Assembly (NCBI GenBank): GCA_016927245.1
Contig: JAFGNA010000021.1
Location: 1 to 50,617, forward strand
DNA from: Candidatus Woesearchaeota archaeon
GTDB taxonomy: Archaea > Nanobdellota > Nanobdellia > Woesearchaeales > WJKR01
DNA: 50,617 bases
Direction: 5' to 3'
Translations under genes and position numbers: made by a program
Notes under the pieces: model-generated
Told to the model about the DNA's origin: nothing
What the model saw: the letters and a program-made list of their open reading frames with translations, nothing else
Databases searched by the model: none
Part shown: positions 24,784 to 32,115 of the stretch, piece after piece
Layout of the letters: each line of letters begins with the position of its first letter
Numbering within the stretch: the first letter of the stretch is position 1

Positions 24784-26145
24784 ATGGTCCTGGACAAGCT
24801 CGGCAGCAGCCTGAAGAGCACGCTCCAAAAAATCACGAGGGCGCTGTTCGTGGACGAGAAGCTCATCAACGAGCTAGCAAAGGACATCCAACGATCATTA
24901 CTGCAAGCGGACGTCTCCGTCAAGCTCGTGTTCGAAGTCACCAAGCGCATCAAGGAACGGGCGTTGCAGGAGAAGGAAGCAAAAGGCCTGGACAAGAAAG
25001 AGCAGCTCATCACCATCGTCTACGAAGAGCTCACCAAGTTCATCGGCGGCGATGAAGAACCATTCAGCATCCCGAAGAAGAAGCCGTTCACCATCATGCT
25101 CGTCGGCCTGTTCGGCAACGGCAAGACCACCACGGCCGGCAAATTAGCGAACTATTACAAGAAGCGCGGCTCGAAAGTGGCCGTCATCCAAACAGACACG
25201 TGGCGGCCCGCGGCGCACGAGCAGCTGCAGACGCTGGCGAAGCAAGCGAGCGTGGACTTCTACGGCAAGGAAGATGAGAAGGACCCTGTGAAGATATACG
25301 ACGAGCACAAGCAATCATTGCACGGGTACGACCTCGTCATCGTCGACACCGCGGGCAGGGACGCACTCTCACAAGACCTCGTCAAGGAGCTCGAACGCAT
25401 CAGCAAAGCGGTGCGAGCAGATGAGCGCTGGCTCGTCATGGCAGCGGACGTCGGCCAAGCCGCGCAGCAACAAGCGCAGCAGTTCCACGACACGGCAGAA
25501 GTCACAGGCGTCATCATCTCCAAACTGGACGGCACGGCAAAAGGAGGAGGCGCGCTCAGCGCGTGCGCCGTCACCGGCGCGCCCGTCAGGTTCATCGGCG
25601 TCGGCGAGAAGATGGACGAGTTCGAGCTGTTCAGCCCGAAAGGATTCGTAGGACGATTACTGGGCATGGGCGACCTCGAAGCATTGCTGGACAAGGCGCA
25701 AGCCGCCATCTCAGAAGAGGAAGCGCAAGACCTCGGCCGCAAATTCCTCAAAGGAGAGTTCAACCTCATCGACCTGTACGAGCAGATGCAAGCCATGAAG
25801 AAGATGGGACCCCTGAACAAGATAGTAGAGATGGTCCCAGGGTTCAGCCAGCTCAAGATGCCCAAGGAGGCATTGAAAGTGCAAGAAGGAAAGCTCGAGC
25901 TCTGGAGAGTCCTCATGGACAGCATGACCAAAGAGGAATTGGAAGACCCCGACACCATCCGCGGCAGCAGGCTCGAACGCATCAGCAAGGGAAGCGGCAT
26001 CCCCGCCTCTGAGCTGAGAGGCCTGCTCAAGCAGTACAAGCAGTCGAAGAAGCTGATGAAGATGATGAAAGGAGGATCGGAGAAGGACATGCAGAAGCTC
26101 ATGCAGCGCATGGGCGGCAAAGGCATGAGCGGGATGAAGTTCTGA
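24784..26145 (+). CDS. srp54: Signal recognition particle GTPase SRP54
   Basis: 453 residues. N domain (about 1-85), G domain with G1 GLFGNGKTTTAGKLA, TDTWRPAAHEQL (insertion box start), DTAGRD (G3) and SKLDGTAKGGGA (G4/closing), and a Met-rich M domain (KKLMKMMKGGSEKDMQKLMQRMGGKGMSGMKF) that binds signal sequences and 7S RNA. It targets secretory and membrane proteins co-translationally, including the many pilins and lipoproteins encoded nearby. The stop overlaps the next gene's ATG by one base (TGATG). Confidence 0.96.
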   Translation: MVLDKLGSSLKSTLQKITRALFVDEKLINELAKDIQRSLLQADVSVKLVFEVTKRIKERALQEKEAKGLDKKEQLITIVYEELTKFIGGDEEPFSIPKKKPFTIMLVGLFGNGKTTTAGKLANYYKKRGSKVAVIQTDTWRPAAHEQLQTLAKQASVDFYGKEDEKDPVKIYDEHKQSLHGYDLVIVDTAGRDALSQDLVKELERISKAVRADERWLVMAADVGQAAQQQAQQFHDTAEVTGVIISKLDGTAKGGGALSACAVTGAPVRFIGVGEKMDEFELFSPKGFVGRLLGMGDLEALLDKAQAAISEEEAQDLGRKFLKGEFNLIDLYEQMQAMKKMGPLNKIVEMVPGFSQLKMPKEALKVQEGKLELWRVLMDSMTKEELEDPDTIRGSRLERISKGSGIPASELRGLLKQYKQSKKLMKMMKGGSEKDMQKLMQRMGGKGMSGMKF

Positions 26146-26585
26146 TGCAAGCAGAAACACACCTCGAAGGGTTCTTCTCCAGAAACAAGCCGCTCCGCGT
26201 CCTCATCGAGGGTTGCTTCCAGCCGGGAAGGGAGAACATCAACCTGGACGTCGGCGAGTACGTCATCCCCGAGACCACGACGAGCATCCAGCTGGGAATC
26301 ACCGGCTACGACCTCGACCTCGTCGCGCGACTAGACGGCCAAGAATCCATGGAGTTCCTCTCGCAGGCAAGAGAAGGACTGCTCCTCGACTACAACAACC
26401 TCACCAGGATCAGGCGGCCGAGATGCCTGCTCGCCGACGACGGGCGGCTGTACTACGACCGCCGGCTCCTCCGCGAGAGGCCGGCACCCGCCGCATCGTT
26501 CGTCAGGTTCCTCCACGAGCAGCACCGGGAAGGACGAGGATTCCATGACCTCTACGAGCTCGTCAAACGGCAACGAGGGATCTAG
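26145..26585 (+). CDS. Uncharacterised soluble protein coupled to srp54
   Basis: 146 residues. Begins with ATG sharing one base with the srp54 stop, so translation is coupled. No signal peptide, no Cys cluster, no nucleotide-binding motif. Middle section INLDVGEYVIPETTTSIQLGITGYDLDLVARLDG is beta-rich; the C-terminal half is Arg-rich (RRLLRERPAPAASFVRFLHEQHREGRG), suggesting nucleic-acid binding. The neighbour relationship hints at SRP or co-translational function but nothing in the sequence proves it. Confidence 0.6.
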   Translation: MQAETHLEGFFSRNKPLRVLIEGCFQPGRENINLDVGEYVIPETTTSIQLGITGYDLDLVARLDGQESMEFLSQAREGLLLDYNNLTRIRRPRCLLADDGRLYYDRRLLRERPAPAASFVRFLHEQHREGRGFHDLYELVKRQRGI

Positions 26586-26662
26586 CCCGGGGACGAGAAT
26601 CCTGGCAACCACGCCCGTCGCCAACGAAGCCGCGGCCACGAAAGGAACAAGAAGAACAACAT

Positions 26663-26670
26663 TTTTAAAA
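26663..26670 (+). promoter_or_regulatory. TATA box for the zinc-ribbon gene
   Basis: TTTTAAAA in an A-rich tract, centre 26-27 nt upstream of ATG 26693. Confidence 0.5.
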
Positions 26671-26692
26671 AAAAGGCCTTCCGAAACAAAGC

Positions 26693-26947
26693 ATGCGCGT
26701 CCCCAAGAAGAAGGTGTACGGCCAATCCAAGACTGAACGCTGCCCCTTGTGCGGCGACCGGGCGCTCATCAAGAACCCGCAAGGCATCCCTGTCTGCAAC
26801 GACCACAAAGACTTCATCATCGAGCTGGTATGCAGCTGCGGCGGACCATTGGAACCGAAGCAAGGGAAATGGGGCGTCTTCTTCGTCTGCGAACGCTGCG
26901 GCCCGATCTCATGGAGCAAGGCCATGGCCATGAACGACCTCGGCTAA
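26693..26947 (+). CDS. Double zinc-ribbon protein
   Basis: 84 residues. Cys pattern CPLCG (17-20 region), then Cys-x-x-His (VCNDH), then CSCGG and CERCG, which could form two zinc ribbons or knuckles. Basic N-terminus VPKKKVYGQSK. Resembles small nucleic-acid-associated zinc-ribbon proteins of archaea such as C4 topoisomerase-type fingers, but I cannot name the family. Leaderless by TATA spacing. Archaellin follows with its own promoter. Confidence 0.75.
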   Translation: MRVPKKKVYGQSKTERCPLCGDRALIKNPQGIPVCNDHKDFIIELVCSCGGPLEPKQGKWGVFFVCERCGPISWSKAMAMNDLG

Positions 26948-26954
26948 AGAGAAA

Positions 26955-26965
26955 TATTTATATAA
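26955..26965 (+). promoter_or_regulatory. TATA box for the archaellin gene
   Basis: TATTTATATAA; predicted TSS near 26986, with a leader of about 27 nt holding the GAGGTGGT ribosome binding site at 27002-27009. Confidence 0.55.
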
Positions 26966-27012
26966 TCCTTGTGCAGGAAAGGCAAAGGGAGTATCGATTT
27001 CGAGGTGGTTTC

Positions 27013-27921
27013 ATGAAGGGAGAAGGCAACACGAGAAAAGCGGAGATGGGCATCGGGACCCTCATCATCTTCATCGCATTGCTGCTCGTCGCGGCGGTAG
27101 CGGCCGGGGTCCTCATCCAGACTGCCGGCAGCTTGCAGGAACGGGCGCTGACGACGGGCGACCAGGCGAAAGGACAGATCAGCACGAACGTCAAGGTCGT
27201 CGAGGTCAGCGGCAGTAACGGCCAGGACGGAGACCTCGAGGAGTTCGAGCAGATCGTCAAGCTCAGCCCGGGCAGCAGTGACATCAAGCTCGAGCAGGTC
27301 TTGCTCACCATGAACACCTATGACCGGACAGCGACGCTCACCTATAGGGGCACGGACGGGACGTACGAGAACGACTACACCAACGGGTTCTACACCCTAG
27401 GCCTCGAGGTGTTGGGGAACATCACCACCACCCCCGCTAACCTCTCAGAGGACTACGACCTCGACGGCATCGCAGACCAGGTCTCCATCGACGGCAACGG
27501 CAACCTACTCTTCGAGTTCAGCGGCGGGGAGAACTACACCCTGACCGAGGAGAACTGCACGGGCGCTGAGCACGACGTCACCACCTCGGTCGTGGCGGTG
27601 AGCAACTACATCGAGGCCATCATCCTCGAGGGGACGTGCGGCGGCGACGAAGCCAACACGCAGAACATCACCATCACCGTGACGCCCGTCGACCTCGGCG
27701 TCGGCCACTTCACCGTGGAGTACCTCCAAAGAGGCACCAACCCCGTGGACGGCAACCTCCAGATAGGGGACGTCATCAAGCTGTACTACGAGGCGCCTCG
27801 GGAAGTAGGAGAGGATGAAGAGGTCAGGCTGAACTTCATCCCGAAGATAGGCACGCCCACACTGACCCAGTTCATCACCCCTGAAGTGATCAGCACGGAG
27901 CGCGTGTACCTCTACCCCTGA
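27013..27921 (+). CDS. Archaellin (archaeal flagellin)
   Basis: 302 residues from ATG 27013 (MKGEGNTRKAEMG), chosen by GAGGTGGT just upstream; the track ORF starting at 26749 is a frame extension. Short basic leader ending RKA, then the archaellin helix EMGIGTLIIFIALLLVAAVAAGVLIQ, closely matching the class III signal and core helix of FlaB, then QTAGSLQERAL. Extracellular beta domain with several N-glycosylation sequons (NIT, NLS, NYT). No other arl genes adjoin; motor candidates are at 42-46 kb. It could also be an adhesive archaellin-like pilin. Confidence 0.85.
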   Translation: MKGEGNTRKAEMGIGTLIIFIALLLVAAVAAGVLIQTAGSLQERALTTGDQAKGQISTNVKVVEVSGSNGQDGDLEEFEQIVKLSPGSSDIKLEQVLLTMNTYDRTATLTYRGTDGTYENDYTNGFYTLGLEVLGNITTTPANLSEDYDLDGIADQVSIDGNGNLLFEFSGGENYTLTEENCTGAEHDVTTSVVAVSNYIEAIILEGTCGGDEANTQNITITVTPVDLGVGHFTVEYLQRGTNPVDGNLQIGDVIKLYYEAPREVGEDEEVRLNFIPKIGTPTLTQFITPEVISTERVYLYP

Positions 27922-27926
27922 ACACC

Positions 27927-27940
27927 ATTATTTTTTTCCT
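27927..27940 (+). terminator. U-rich terminator after the archaellin gene
   Basis: ATTATTTTTTTCCT, 6 nt after the stop codon and just before the next gene's TATA box. Confidence 0.5.
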
Positions 27941-27949
27941 CCCCCATGA

Positions 27950-27959
27950 TTTATAAATA
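27950..27959 (+). promoter_or_regulatory. TATA box for the AsnB-Dph6 gene
   Basis: TTTATAAATA, centre 28 nt upstream of the ATG; leaderless start exposing Cys2. Confidence 0.6.
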
Positions 27960-27982
27960 GGGGTTTCTTTCCCAACAACAGC

Positions 27983-30100
27983 ATGTGCGGCATCCTCGGA
28001 CTCTGGAACACTAGCGGCAAAGACGTCAGGGCGGCGATGAGCCTCCTCCAAGCCAGGGGTAACGACGGCGCAGGGTGGACCGACGGAGAGGAAGTGCAGC
28101 ACGCACAGGAAGCCAGCAAGCTCACGCTCACCACGACCGGGATGGGCCACACCCTCCACGCCATCGTCGACCACCAACCGCAACCCATCAAGAAGGAAGG
28201 GGTGCTGGTCGCGAACTGCGAAATCTACAACTGGCGAGCCCTCGCCGAGAAGCACCACGTCAAGGCGGAGAACGACGCCGCCCTGCTGTGCGCCCTCCTC
28301 GACAAGATAGAACTCGTGAAGGAAAGCGTCCACGCGCTGCTCGAAGAGCTCGACGGCGTCTACGCCTTCGCGTACCGGCGCGAAGGCCGTTCAGTCATCG
28401 CCCGAGACCTCCTCGGCGTCAAGCCGCTGTGGTACACGCACCAAGACGGCTTCTCGTACGCCTCTGAGCGGAAAGCGCTCCTCGCGCTCGGCCACCACGA
28501 CGTCAACGAGCTCGACCCACGCACCATCCTGCACTACGATGAGGAGAAGAACCGGCTGCGACGATGGCGACGACCGTTCTACGACGTCACCGTCACGGAA
28601 GACGACGAGGCGTCCCTCGCGACGAGGACGAAAGCGCTCCTTGTCGAGGCGATACGGAAACGCGTCCCGGACCGGAACATACAGGCAGGCATCCTCTTCT
28701 CAGGGGGCATCGACAGCACCATCATCGCGAAGACGTGCAAGGACCTCGGAGTCAAGGCGACGTGCTACACCGCCGTCGCTGAGAACCCGCGCGGCAAGGA
28801 GCCCCACGACCTCGTCACGGCCAAGGAGGTAGCGGCCAAGCACCGCTTCAAGCACGAGGTGGTACGCGTCGACGAAAGCAACATCCCCCAACTCGCCGAG
28901 GAGACAGCGAATCTCATCGAGGAGGCGCACGCAGTCAAGGTGGCCGTGGGCATGCCCTTCCTCGCGGCCGCGAAACAAGCGCGGAAGGATGGGTGCAAGG
29001 TCTTGTTCAGCGGCCTGGGAGCGGAGGAGCTATACGCGGGTTACCAACGGCACAAGCACGCGCAGGACGTGAACGACGAGTGCTACGCCGGCCTGCTCTG
29101 GCTGTACGAACGAGACCTGTACCGTGACGACGTCATCACCATGCGCAACGGCCTCGAGCTCCGCCTCCCCTTCCTCGACAAGGAGTTGACGAAACAAGCC
29201 CTTACCATACCCGGGTCGTTGAAGCTCAAGGACGGCAAGGAGAAATACTTGCTCAGGAAAGCGGCGCTGCTCCTCGGCATCGACGAGCAAGACGCGTTCC
29301 GACCAAAGAAGGCAGCGCAGTACGGGAGCGGGTTCGACCGGGCGCTAGAAAGAGTCGCCCGAAGCAAGGGAGAGAGCCGGTCGCAGTACCTGCGCGCAGC
29401 GCTCCCGAACGCGAACAGGAAGCTCGGCATCTTGTGCTCCGGTGGCAAGGACTCCTGGTACGCCGCGTACGTCACGAAACGGCTGAACTACGACCTGGCC
29501 TGCGTCATGACCATGAGGAGCGAGAACCAAGACAGCTACCTGTTCCACACGCCAGCGGTGGAGCTCGTGAAACTGCAGGCACGGGCTGCGGAGCTGCCCT
29601 ACCTCGAGCAATCCACAAAAGGCGAGAAGGAAGAAGAGCTGGAAGACCTCAAGGCACTCTTACAGAAGGCGAAGGAAGAGCACCAGGTAGAAGGCGTCGT
29701 GACCGGCGCGCTGCGCAGCCAGTACCAGCGGAGCAGGTTCGAGCAGGCATGCGACGAGCTCGGCCTCAAGGCGTACGCGCCGCTCTGGCACCTCGAGCAG
29801 GAGTCGGAATTGCGGGAGTTGCTCCGTGAGGGTTTTGTCGTCACGATGAGCTCTATCGCCGGCGAGGGGTTGTCCGAGGAGTGGCTCGGAAGAGCTATCG
29901 GTGAGAAAGAAGTAGAGGTGCTTGTCAGGCTCCGCGATAAGATAGGCTTCAACGTGGCTGGCGAAGGGGGAGAATACGAATCATTAGTATTGGACTGCCC
30001 GTTATTCAAAAAAAGGCTGATGATCCAGGCCAAGAGGGAGATGGAGAACAGCATCACCGGCAGAATCACGGTGACGAAGGCGTTCCTGGCGGAGAAATGA
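27983..30100 (+). CDS. Asparagine synthetase (glutamine-hydrolysing) fused to Dph6-like diphthine-ammonia ligase
   Basis: 705 residues, one uninterrupted frame. Residues 1-185: class II glutamine amidotransferase with catalytic Cys2 (MCGILGLW) and ANCEIYNW. Residues ~200-480: asparagine synthetase ATP-PPase with SGGIDSTIIAK and GLGAEELYAGY, ending in LRLPFLDKEL...KYLLRKAA. Residues ~483-705: a second PP-loop domain, GILCSGGKDSWYAAY, ...GALRSQYQR..., and NVAGEGGEYESLVLDCPLF, the Dph6 signature (ATP-dependent amidation of diphthine on EF2). The fusion could let amidotransferase ammonia serve both reactions. Alternatively the parts work independently. The family calls are firm; the channelling idea is inference. 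Confidence 0.92.
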   Translation: MCGILGLWNTSGKDVRAAMSLLQARGNDGAGWTDGEEVQHAQEASKLTLTTTGMGHTLHAIVDHQPQPIKKEGVLVANCEIYNWRALAEKHHVKAENDAALLCALLDKIELVKESVHALLEELDGVYAFAYRREGRSVIARDLLGVKPLWYTHQDGFSYASERKALLALGHHDVNELDPRTILHYDEEKNRLRRWRRPFYDVTVTEDDEASLATRTKALLVEAIRKRVPDRNIQAGILFSGGIDSTIIAKTCKDLGVKATCYTAVAENPRGKEPHDLVTAKEVAAKHRFKHEVVRVDESNIPQLAEETANLIEEAHAVKVAVGMPFLAAAKQARKDGCKVLFSGLGAEELYAGYQRHKHAQDVNDECYAGLLWLYERDLYRDDVITMRNGLELRLPFLDKELTKQALTIPGSLKLKDGKEKYLLRKAALLLGIDEQDAFRPKKAAQYGSGFDRALERVARSKGESRSQYLRAALPNANRKLGILCSGGKDSWYAAYVTKRLNYDLACVMTMRSENQDSYLFHTPAVELVKLQARAAELPYLEQSTKGEKEEELEDLKALLQKAKEEHQVEGVVTGALRSQYQRSRFEQACDELGLKAYAPLWHLEQESELRELLREGFVVTMSSIAGEGLSEEWLGRAIGEKEVEVLVRLRDKIGFNVAGEGGEYESLVLDCPLFKKRLMIQAKREMENSITGRITVTKAFLAEK

Positions 30101-30275
30101 ATGTATCGCAAAAAAGTATAGTTCAATTAAGTCATATGACTTTAATGAGATGGCAATTATGAAAATATGCTCAACAGCCAGAAACAGCATCCACGAAATA
30201 ACCAATACGTTAAAATTCCTCCAATGTCATTTTTTTGCCAACAATTTGAAGGAGCTTTAGACCTAGCGAGTATGA
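30101..30275. other. AT-rich intergenic region between the AsnB-Dph6 gene and tRNA-Thr
   Basis: 175 bp that is far more AT-rich than the flanking genes, between the 3' ends of two convergent transcripts. It contains a weak 36-codon ORF (30150-30260, MAIMKICSTARNS...) without a ribosome binding site or clear promoter, and a T7 run at 30229-30235. No RNA fold or repeat recognised. Possibly the termination zone for both strands. Confidence 0.3.
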
Positions 30276-30276
30276 A

Positions 30277-30368
30277 GCCTCCGCCGAGATTTGAACTCGG
30301 GACCTGCTGCTTACGAGGCAGCCGCTGATGCCGCACGGAGAGCGCTCTGGCCGCTGAGCTACGGAGGC
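30277..30368 (-). tRNA. tRNA-Thr(CGT) with a ~20-nt insertion between D-arm and anticodon arm
   Basis: Minus strand: acceptor GCCTCCG/CGGAGGC, D-arm GCTC-AGCGGCCA-GAGC, anticodon arm GCTGC-CTCGTAA-GCAGC (anticodon CGT), variable AGGTC, T-arm CCGAG-TTCAAAT-CTCGG, discriminator base U as in archaeal tRNA-Thr. Between base 26 and the anticodon stem 20 extra nucleotides (CTCTCCGTGCGGCATCAGCG) are present. They are flanked by a direct repeat AGCG, so the exact boundaries slide by up to 4 nt. I read it as an intron at about 26/27, but a clean bulge-helix-bulge is not evident; CGCT/AGCG can pair. The TATA box at 30393-30401 predicts a TSS 3 nt upstream. Confidence 0.85.
30323..30342 (-). other. Probable non-canonical tRNA intron (position ~26/27)
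   Basis: Twenty nucleotides whose removal leaves a normal class I tRNA-Thr. Boundaries uncertain because AGCG is repeated at both ends. Confidence 0.6.
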
Positions 30369-30392
30369 GTCTCTTGCAAGAACAAGAACCCC

Positions 30393-30401
30393 TTTTTTAA
30401 A
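30393..30401 (-). promoter_or_regulatory. TATA box for tRNA-Thr, inside the stop of the upstream gene
   Basis: Minus-strand CTTTAAAAAAG context; overlaps the TAA of the zinc-ribbon ORF and is spaced correctly for a TSS next to the tRNA 5' end. Confidence 0.5.
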
Positions 30402-30555
30402 GCTTTTCCTTGAGCTCCGCTGCTGAGTAGCGCCGCTGGCAAGCCTGGCACACCAAGTGCTGCTTCCCTTTCCGGTCACGCACCCACGTCCCCAACGGCT
30501 TCTGCAGGAAGGTCAGCCCGACTTTCTCCTTGCACAATGAGCATCGCTGCGCCAT
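30397..30555 (-). CDS. 52-residue zinc-ribbon protein, absent from the ORF track
   Basis: Reads MAQRCSLCKEKVGLTFLQKP...KQHLVCQACQRRYSAAELKEKL. Two CxxC knuckles (CSLC, CQAC) spaced by about 30 residues form a classic zinc ribbon; the product is strongly basic, so nucleic-acid or ribosome binding is plausible. It begins 4 nt after the upstream 118-residue gene and is the last gene of the M50 operon. Its stop codon overlaps the tRNA-Thr TATA box. Confidence 0.75.
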   Translation of the reverse strand: MAQRCSLCKEKVGLTFLQKPLGTWVRDRKGKQHLVCQACQRRYSAAELKEKL

Positions 30556-30559
30556 ATCA

Positions 30560-30916
30560 TCACTTCCTCAAACCCTTGTGGATCTCGTTGAGTTGCTGGT
30601 ACAGCTCCTTGACGTCCTTGTACACCTGCTCGACGTCCCAGTTCGCCTTGCCCAGGGCGCGCTCGTTGCCGATGACGACCTTGAGCTTGTTCGCCATGCC
30701 CTCGAGCAACTCGAGGTGGTGGTAGCAGTTGCGAGGGTCCTTGTACGCGCCTTCGCGGATGTTCTGCTGGATGGCGTCGAGCGAGCGCCGCTCGTGCGGC
30801 TCGAGCTCGTAGTCGATGAACTCGCGGTCCACCCAGTCATTGTTGGACCACTCCTCAGGGTCAGGGCTGTACGGCACGGCGCAGGGGAAGCGAGATTTTC
30901 TTAAGAGCCTTTGCAT
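30560..30916 (-). CDS. Uncharacterised helical protein
   Basis: 118 residues, soluble. Basic N-terminus MQRLLRKSRFPCAVPYSPDPEEW, then acidic YELEPHERRSLDAIQQNIREGAYKDPRNCYHHLELLEG and a C-terminal heptad-like section (DVEQVYKDVKELYQQLNEIHKGL) that may form a coiled coil. No catalytic motif. Operon partner of an M50-type protease (1-nt gap) and a zinc-ribbon protein (4-nt gap). Confidence 0.65.
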   Translation of the reverse strand: MQRLLRKSRFPCAVPYSPDPEEWSNNDWVDREFIDYELEPHERRSLDAIQQNIREGAYKDPRNCYHHLELLEGMANKLKVVIGNERALGKANWDVEQVYKDVKELYQQLNEIHKGLRK

Positions 30917-30917
30917 T

Positions 30918-31508
30918 TCATATATAAATATGGGTGGTGAATGAGAGCACGCACGCCGCTACGAGGAGGGCCGCGTAAGCCTTCTTGTCCCAGGCAAGCA
31001 CGGCGCTCCCGTCAAACCCAGGGAGCGGGAGAAGGTTGAACAAGGCGAGGAACGCGTTGACCCACGCGCCGAGGCCGCCGACAACAGGGAAGAGGAACAG
31101 GAAGGGGAGGAAGAGCAGGGCTAACACCAGGTTCGCCGAGGGGCCCGCGGCGGCGATGCGGCCTCGCTGCTCCCTCGTCGTCTGTCCCTTGAACCACACC
31201 GCGCCGGGAGCGGCGAAGACGAAGCCGAGGAAACTCATCGCCACAGCGAGGAAGAGCATGCCCTTGTTGGCCCTGAAGCCCGCCTCGCACCCGTAGCTGA
31301 GGGCCACGGCCTTGTGCGCGAGCTCGTGCACGAGGAATCCTACGCCGACGGTCAGGGCGGCGAGGAACAGCGTGACGAGAAAGCCCCTGGTGAATGACAG
31401 GCCGCCGGCGAACACGACAGCGAACGCCAGCGAGATGAGCCCCCACGCCAAGCAGAGGTCCTTGGTCTCCCTGCGCGAGAACGAGACGACAGTCTTCCGA
31501 AAGGCCAT
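30918..31508 (-). CDS. Site-2-protease family (M50) intramembrane metalloprotease
   Basis: 196 residues from MAFRKTVVSF (31508), picked by TATA spacing. Six hydrophobic segments; zinc site HELAHK (His61, Glu62, His65) within FLVHELAHKAVALSYG and the third ligand Asp in NLLPLPGFDGS. The arrangement is the compact M50B form without PDZ domain. It would cleave membrane-embedded substrates such as anchored regulators or signal remnants. Substrate unknown. First gene of a three-gene operon. Confidence 0.9.
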   Translation of the reverse strand: MAFRKTVVSFSRRETKDLCLAWGLISLAFAVVFAGGLSFTRGFLVTLFLAALTVGVGFLVHELAHKAVALSYGCEAGFRANKGMLFLAVAMSFLGFVFAAPGAVWFKGQTTREQRGRIAAAGPSANLVLALLFLPFLFLFPVVGGLGAWVNAFLALFNLLPLPGFDGSAVLAWDKKAYAALLVAACVLSFTTHIYI

Positions 31509-31533
31509 GGCATGAGAGGGCACCCATAAGCCG

Positions 31534-31540
31534 TTTATAT
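31534..31540 (-). promoter_or_regulatory. TATA box for the M50 protease operon
   Basis: Minus-strand ATATAAA, centre 29 nt upstream of ATG 31508. Confidence 0.5.
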
Positions 31541-31591
31541 GCGTGGCGGCTCATCGTGACCATTAGGGAATGGTGAACAACAAGAAAAATT

Positions 31592-31599
31592 TTTTAAAC
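31592..31599 (+). promoter_or_regulatory. TATA box for the 31621 membrane protein gene
   Basis: TTTTAAAC centred 26 nt upstream of ATG 31621; rules out the longer track start at 31570. Confidence 0.55.
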
Positions 31600-31620
31600 C
31601 CGACCCCTTTCCTGGTCGCC

Positions 31621-32115
31621 ATGAGGACGTCAAGATCGCTCCCGCTCACCCTGGTCGCGCAGCTCCTCTTCCTCGGGCTCGTCCTCACCACCACGGGACC
31701 AGCGAAGATGGCGGTGTTCGCGCTGTTCTGGCTCACCACGATAGCGACCCTGTTCGTGCTGGTCAACCGCGAATGGTGGCGTGAAACATCATGGATAGCG
31801 TTCGGCGCGCTCTGCGCCTCCCTCATCGTCGGCGTCCTGCTCTCCACGCACGCGCTGGAAGACCCTGTCGGCGTCGGGGTGAGCGTGATGGGACTGCTCC
31901 TCGTCGCCGCGGCGCTGAGCGTGCTGCCGACGAGGAGGAAGAGGCGCACGAAGCCCCAACGAGGCCTCCCTGACATCTTCTACAGCATCCCAGGCAGCGA
32001 GAAGTACCACCGCAAAGGCTGCCGCATGCTCACGGACAGGGATGACCTCGAGGGCTACGCCTCCGAGGCAGAGGCGCGCAGGGCGGGGAAGACCCCTTGC
32101 CGGCTGTGCCACTAG
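31621..32115 (+). CDS. Membrane protein with C-terminal Ada-like metal-binding domain
   Basis: 164 residues. Four membrane helices (about 8-25, 30-45, 57-76, 84-100), then a basic linker RRKRRTKPQRG and a ~45-residue domain FYSIPGSEKYHRKGCRML...GYASEAEARRAGKTPCRLCH. This KYHxxxC...EA-G-xPCxxC pattern is that of the Ada metal-binding domain-like fold, found also at the C-terminus of secreted nucleases. The ligands are His, Cys and CxxC. It could sense metal or bind DNA at the membrane. Its stop overlaps convergent nucS (CTAG). Confidence 0.7.
   Translation: MRTSRSLPLTLVAQLLFLGLVLTTTGPAKMAVFALFWLTTIATLFVLVNREWWRETSWIAFGALCASLIVGVLLSTHALEDPVGVGVSVMGLLLVAAALSVLPTRRKRRTKPQRGLPDIFYSIPGSEKYHRKGCRMLTDRDDLEGYASEAEARRAGKTPCRLCH

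Noticed and set aside
26749-27012. N-terminal extension of the archaellin ORF
   Set aside because: It overlaps the zinc-ribbon gene in another frame; the ATG at 27013 has a ribosome binding site and puts the class III leader at the N-terminus.
30150-30260. 36-residue AT-rich ORF MAIMKICSTARNS...
   Set aside because: No ribosome binding site, no clear promoter, biased AT composition; treated as intergenic DNA.
30277-30368. tRNA-Thr read as a class II tRNA with a long arm
   Set aside because: The extra bases are between D-stem and anticodon stem, not in the variable loop, and the variable loop is a normal AGGTC.
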